64,000 bases of DNA from Campylobacter lanienae NCTC 13004. Its GTDB lineage: Bacteria; Campylobacterota; Campylobacteria; Campylobacterales; Campylobacteraceae. The notes under the pieces were generated by a model. The model was not told the DNA's origin, did not search any database, and worked only from the letters and a program-made list of their open reading frames with translations. Positions 63,152 through 64,000 of the stretch are shown here, one piece after another; the first letter of the stretch is position 1, and every line of letters begins with the position of its first letter. A program made the position numbers and the translations under genes. The stretch covers positions 496,001-560,000 of the forward strand of contig NZ_CP015578.1 in NCBI RefSeq assembly GCF_002139935.1. The letters are read 5' to 3'.

Positions 63152-64000
63152 GTTTTTTAAAACCCATAAAACTCAATTTCAAATTCTAATAGTCAATGAT
63201 GACAAAGAGGCTTTTAAGGCTCACGCAGCGGCTACTTATGCTGGGCGTGAGTGCTTTGTCTTGCCTGATTTTAGAGCTAAAAGGGATGATGATTTAAGAG
63301 CTTTTAATAGTGAGCTTTTAGATATTAGCAAAGAGTTAAGCAGATTTCATCTAAGCACTAATCCAAATAAGCTATTAATCACTCCATTTAGAACTATATT
63401 AAATAAACTCCCCAATGCAAATCAACTAAGTGTAAAAAATATAAATTTAAACGATACAATAGATTTAGCTAAATTCAAAGATGAAATTCTAGGATATGGA
63501 TATAACTTTGTCGATATTGTCCAAAGTAGGGGCGAGATTAGAATTAGTGGTGATATTATTGATATTTATAGCGTTGGTGATGAGTTGCCTTGTAGGATAG
63601 CTTTGGATATTGATATAGTCGAGAGTATTCGCCGATTTGACCCAGCTACGCAAAAGAGCATTAGTAGCGATGAGAGCATCACTATCACCCCTTATATAGC
63701 CGCACTTAGCATTGATGAGCTAAATAGTACTTTAGATAGTGCTAATAATATTGAATCAAATAATTTAGTAAATGATTTAGCCTCATTTGGATTTTGGGTT
63801 ATTGATGGATTTGTGGATTATTTAGAGCAGTTTGAGGCTATTAAGGATTGTGAGTTTGATTTTGATGATTGTGATATAAGCAAATTTGATAGCGTTACAT
63901 CCTTGCCAAAAGCTAAGATATATAGAGTCTTTGAAGGTAGCGTAAATAGCGATTTAATAGCATTTCATAAAGATAAAAAGATAGAGATTTTAAGCGCTAA
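63132..64000 (+). CDS. mfd: transcription-repair coupling factor Mfd, 3' truncated by window edge
   Basis: The frame opens at GTG 63132 (VQARVYEFFKTHKTQFQILIV) after AGAGGAAAG and stays open to the window end, giving 289 codons. The UvrB-like N-terminal motifs are visible: DDKEAFKAHAAATYAG, then VQSRGEIRISGDIIDIYS and RRFDPATQKS. The helicase part lies outside the window. It overlaps the ccmA end by 20 bases. Confidence 0.92.
   Translation, partial: MQARVYEFFKTHKTQFQILIVNDDKEAFKAHAAATYAGRECFVLPDFRAKRDDDLRAFNSELLDISKELSRFHLSTNPNKLLITPFRTILNKLPNANQLSVKNINLNDTIDLAKFKDEILGYGYNFVDIVQSRGEIRISGDIIDIYSVGDELPCRIALDIDIVESIRRFDPATQKSISSDESITITPYIAALSIDELNSTLDSANNIESNNLVNDLASFGFWVIDGFVDYLEQFEAIKDCEFDFDDCDISKFDSVTSLPKAKIYRVFEGSVNSDLIAFHKDKKIEILSA

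Overview
The window is AT-rich, gene-dense bacterial chromosome and reads as a Campylobacter (Campylobacterota). The evidence is the gene order: rpoB-rpoC, rpsL-rpsG-fusA, rsmH-ftsL opposite ppiD-like-ftsA-ftsZ, a PIF1-like helicase next to lolA-secA, and lnt/yajC-secD-secF-leuS-lptE-GGDEF-folC-M23-bactofilin-mfd. Campylobacter-type TATAAT boxes without clear -35 elements support this. The feo, liv, gltS and Dat genes suggest the C. fetus / C. hyointestinalis / C. lanienae side of the genus rather than C. jejuni, but the species is not decided here.

Layout. 1-13.3 kb: 3' part of rpoB, rpoC, a GmrSD-type restriction-like gene inserted before rpsL, then rpsG, fusA and tRNA-Arg(CCU). 13.5-17 kb: feoAB iron uptake and a fused methionine sulfoxide reductase msrAB. 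17-29.6 kb is the accessory region. It holds a DarT-like ADP-ribosyltransferase fused to a perfectly phased array of 25-residue BspA/DUF285 repeats, a dmeF/rcnR-type metal efflux pair, a PDDEXK nuclease, a collapsed BspA gene, D-amino-acid aminotransferase, and a sulfur/redox module (DUF2892, Tat-exported SQR-like flavoprotein, Crp/Fnr regulator, Tat-exported Fe-S protein, cytochrome b, TDT channel). 29.3-39.5 kb: FUSC protein, ftsL, rsmH, an aldolase-like gene, ppiD-like, ftsA, ftsZ, a chimeric partial ftsZ copy and gltS. 39.4-51 kb: a fused NlpC/P60-M15 lipoprotein, helicase, lolA, secA, a Lol-type permease and livHMGF. 51-64 kb: an outer-membrane barrel gene behind a poly-G promoter, lnt, yajC-secDF, leuS, lptE, a degenerate GGDEF protein, folC, an M23 peptidase, bactofilin and the 5' part of mfd.

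The accessory region carries clear recombination scars. Two cargo blocks are bracketed by direct duplications of the 3' ends of resident genes: the Dat gene around the nuclease block, and the FUSC gene plus its convergent neighbour around the sulfur/redox block. The second block also carries a 3' fragment of an acyl-CoA thioesterase gene and a frameshifted 5' fragment of ffh, probably donor flanks. A separate tandem duplication of about 0.8 kb at ftsZ-gltS created an open chimeric reading frame.

Best candidates for something new: (1) the DarT-BspA repeat fusion with no DarG in the window; (2) the gltS-leader/FtsZ C-domain chimera, which keeps the T7 loop but lacks the GTP-binding domain; (3) the Tat flavoprotein/Fe-S/cytochrome b module with its own Crp/Fnr regulator and two matching palindromes; (4) the poly-G tract abutting the -10 box of an outer-membrane protein gene. 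RpsL also carries Arg at position 88, a known streptomycin-resistance substitution.
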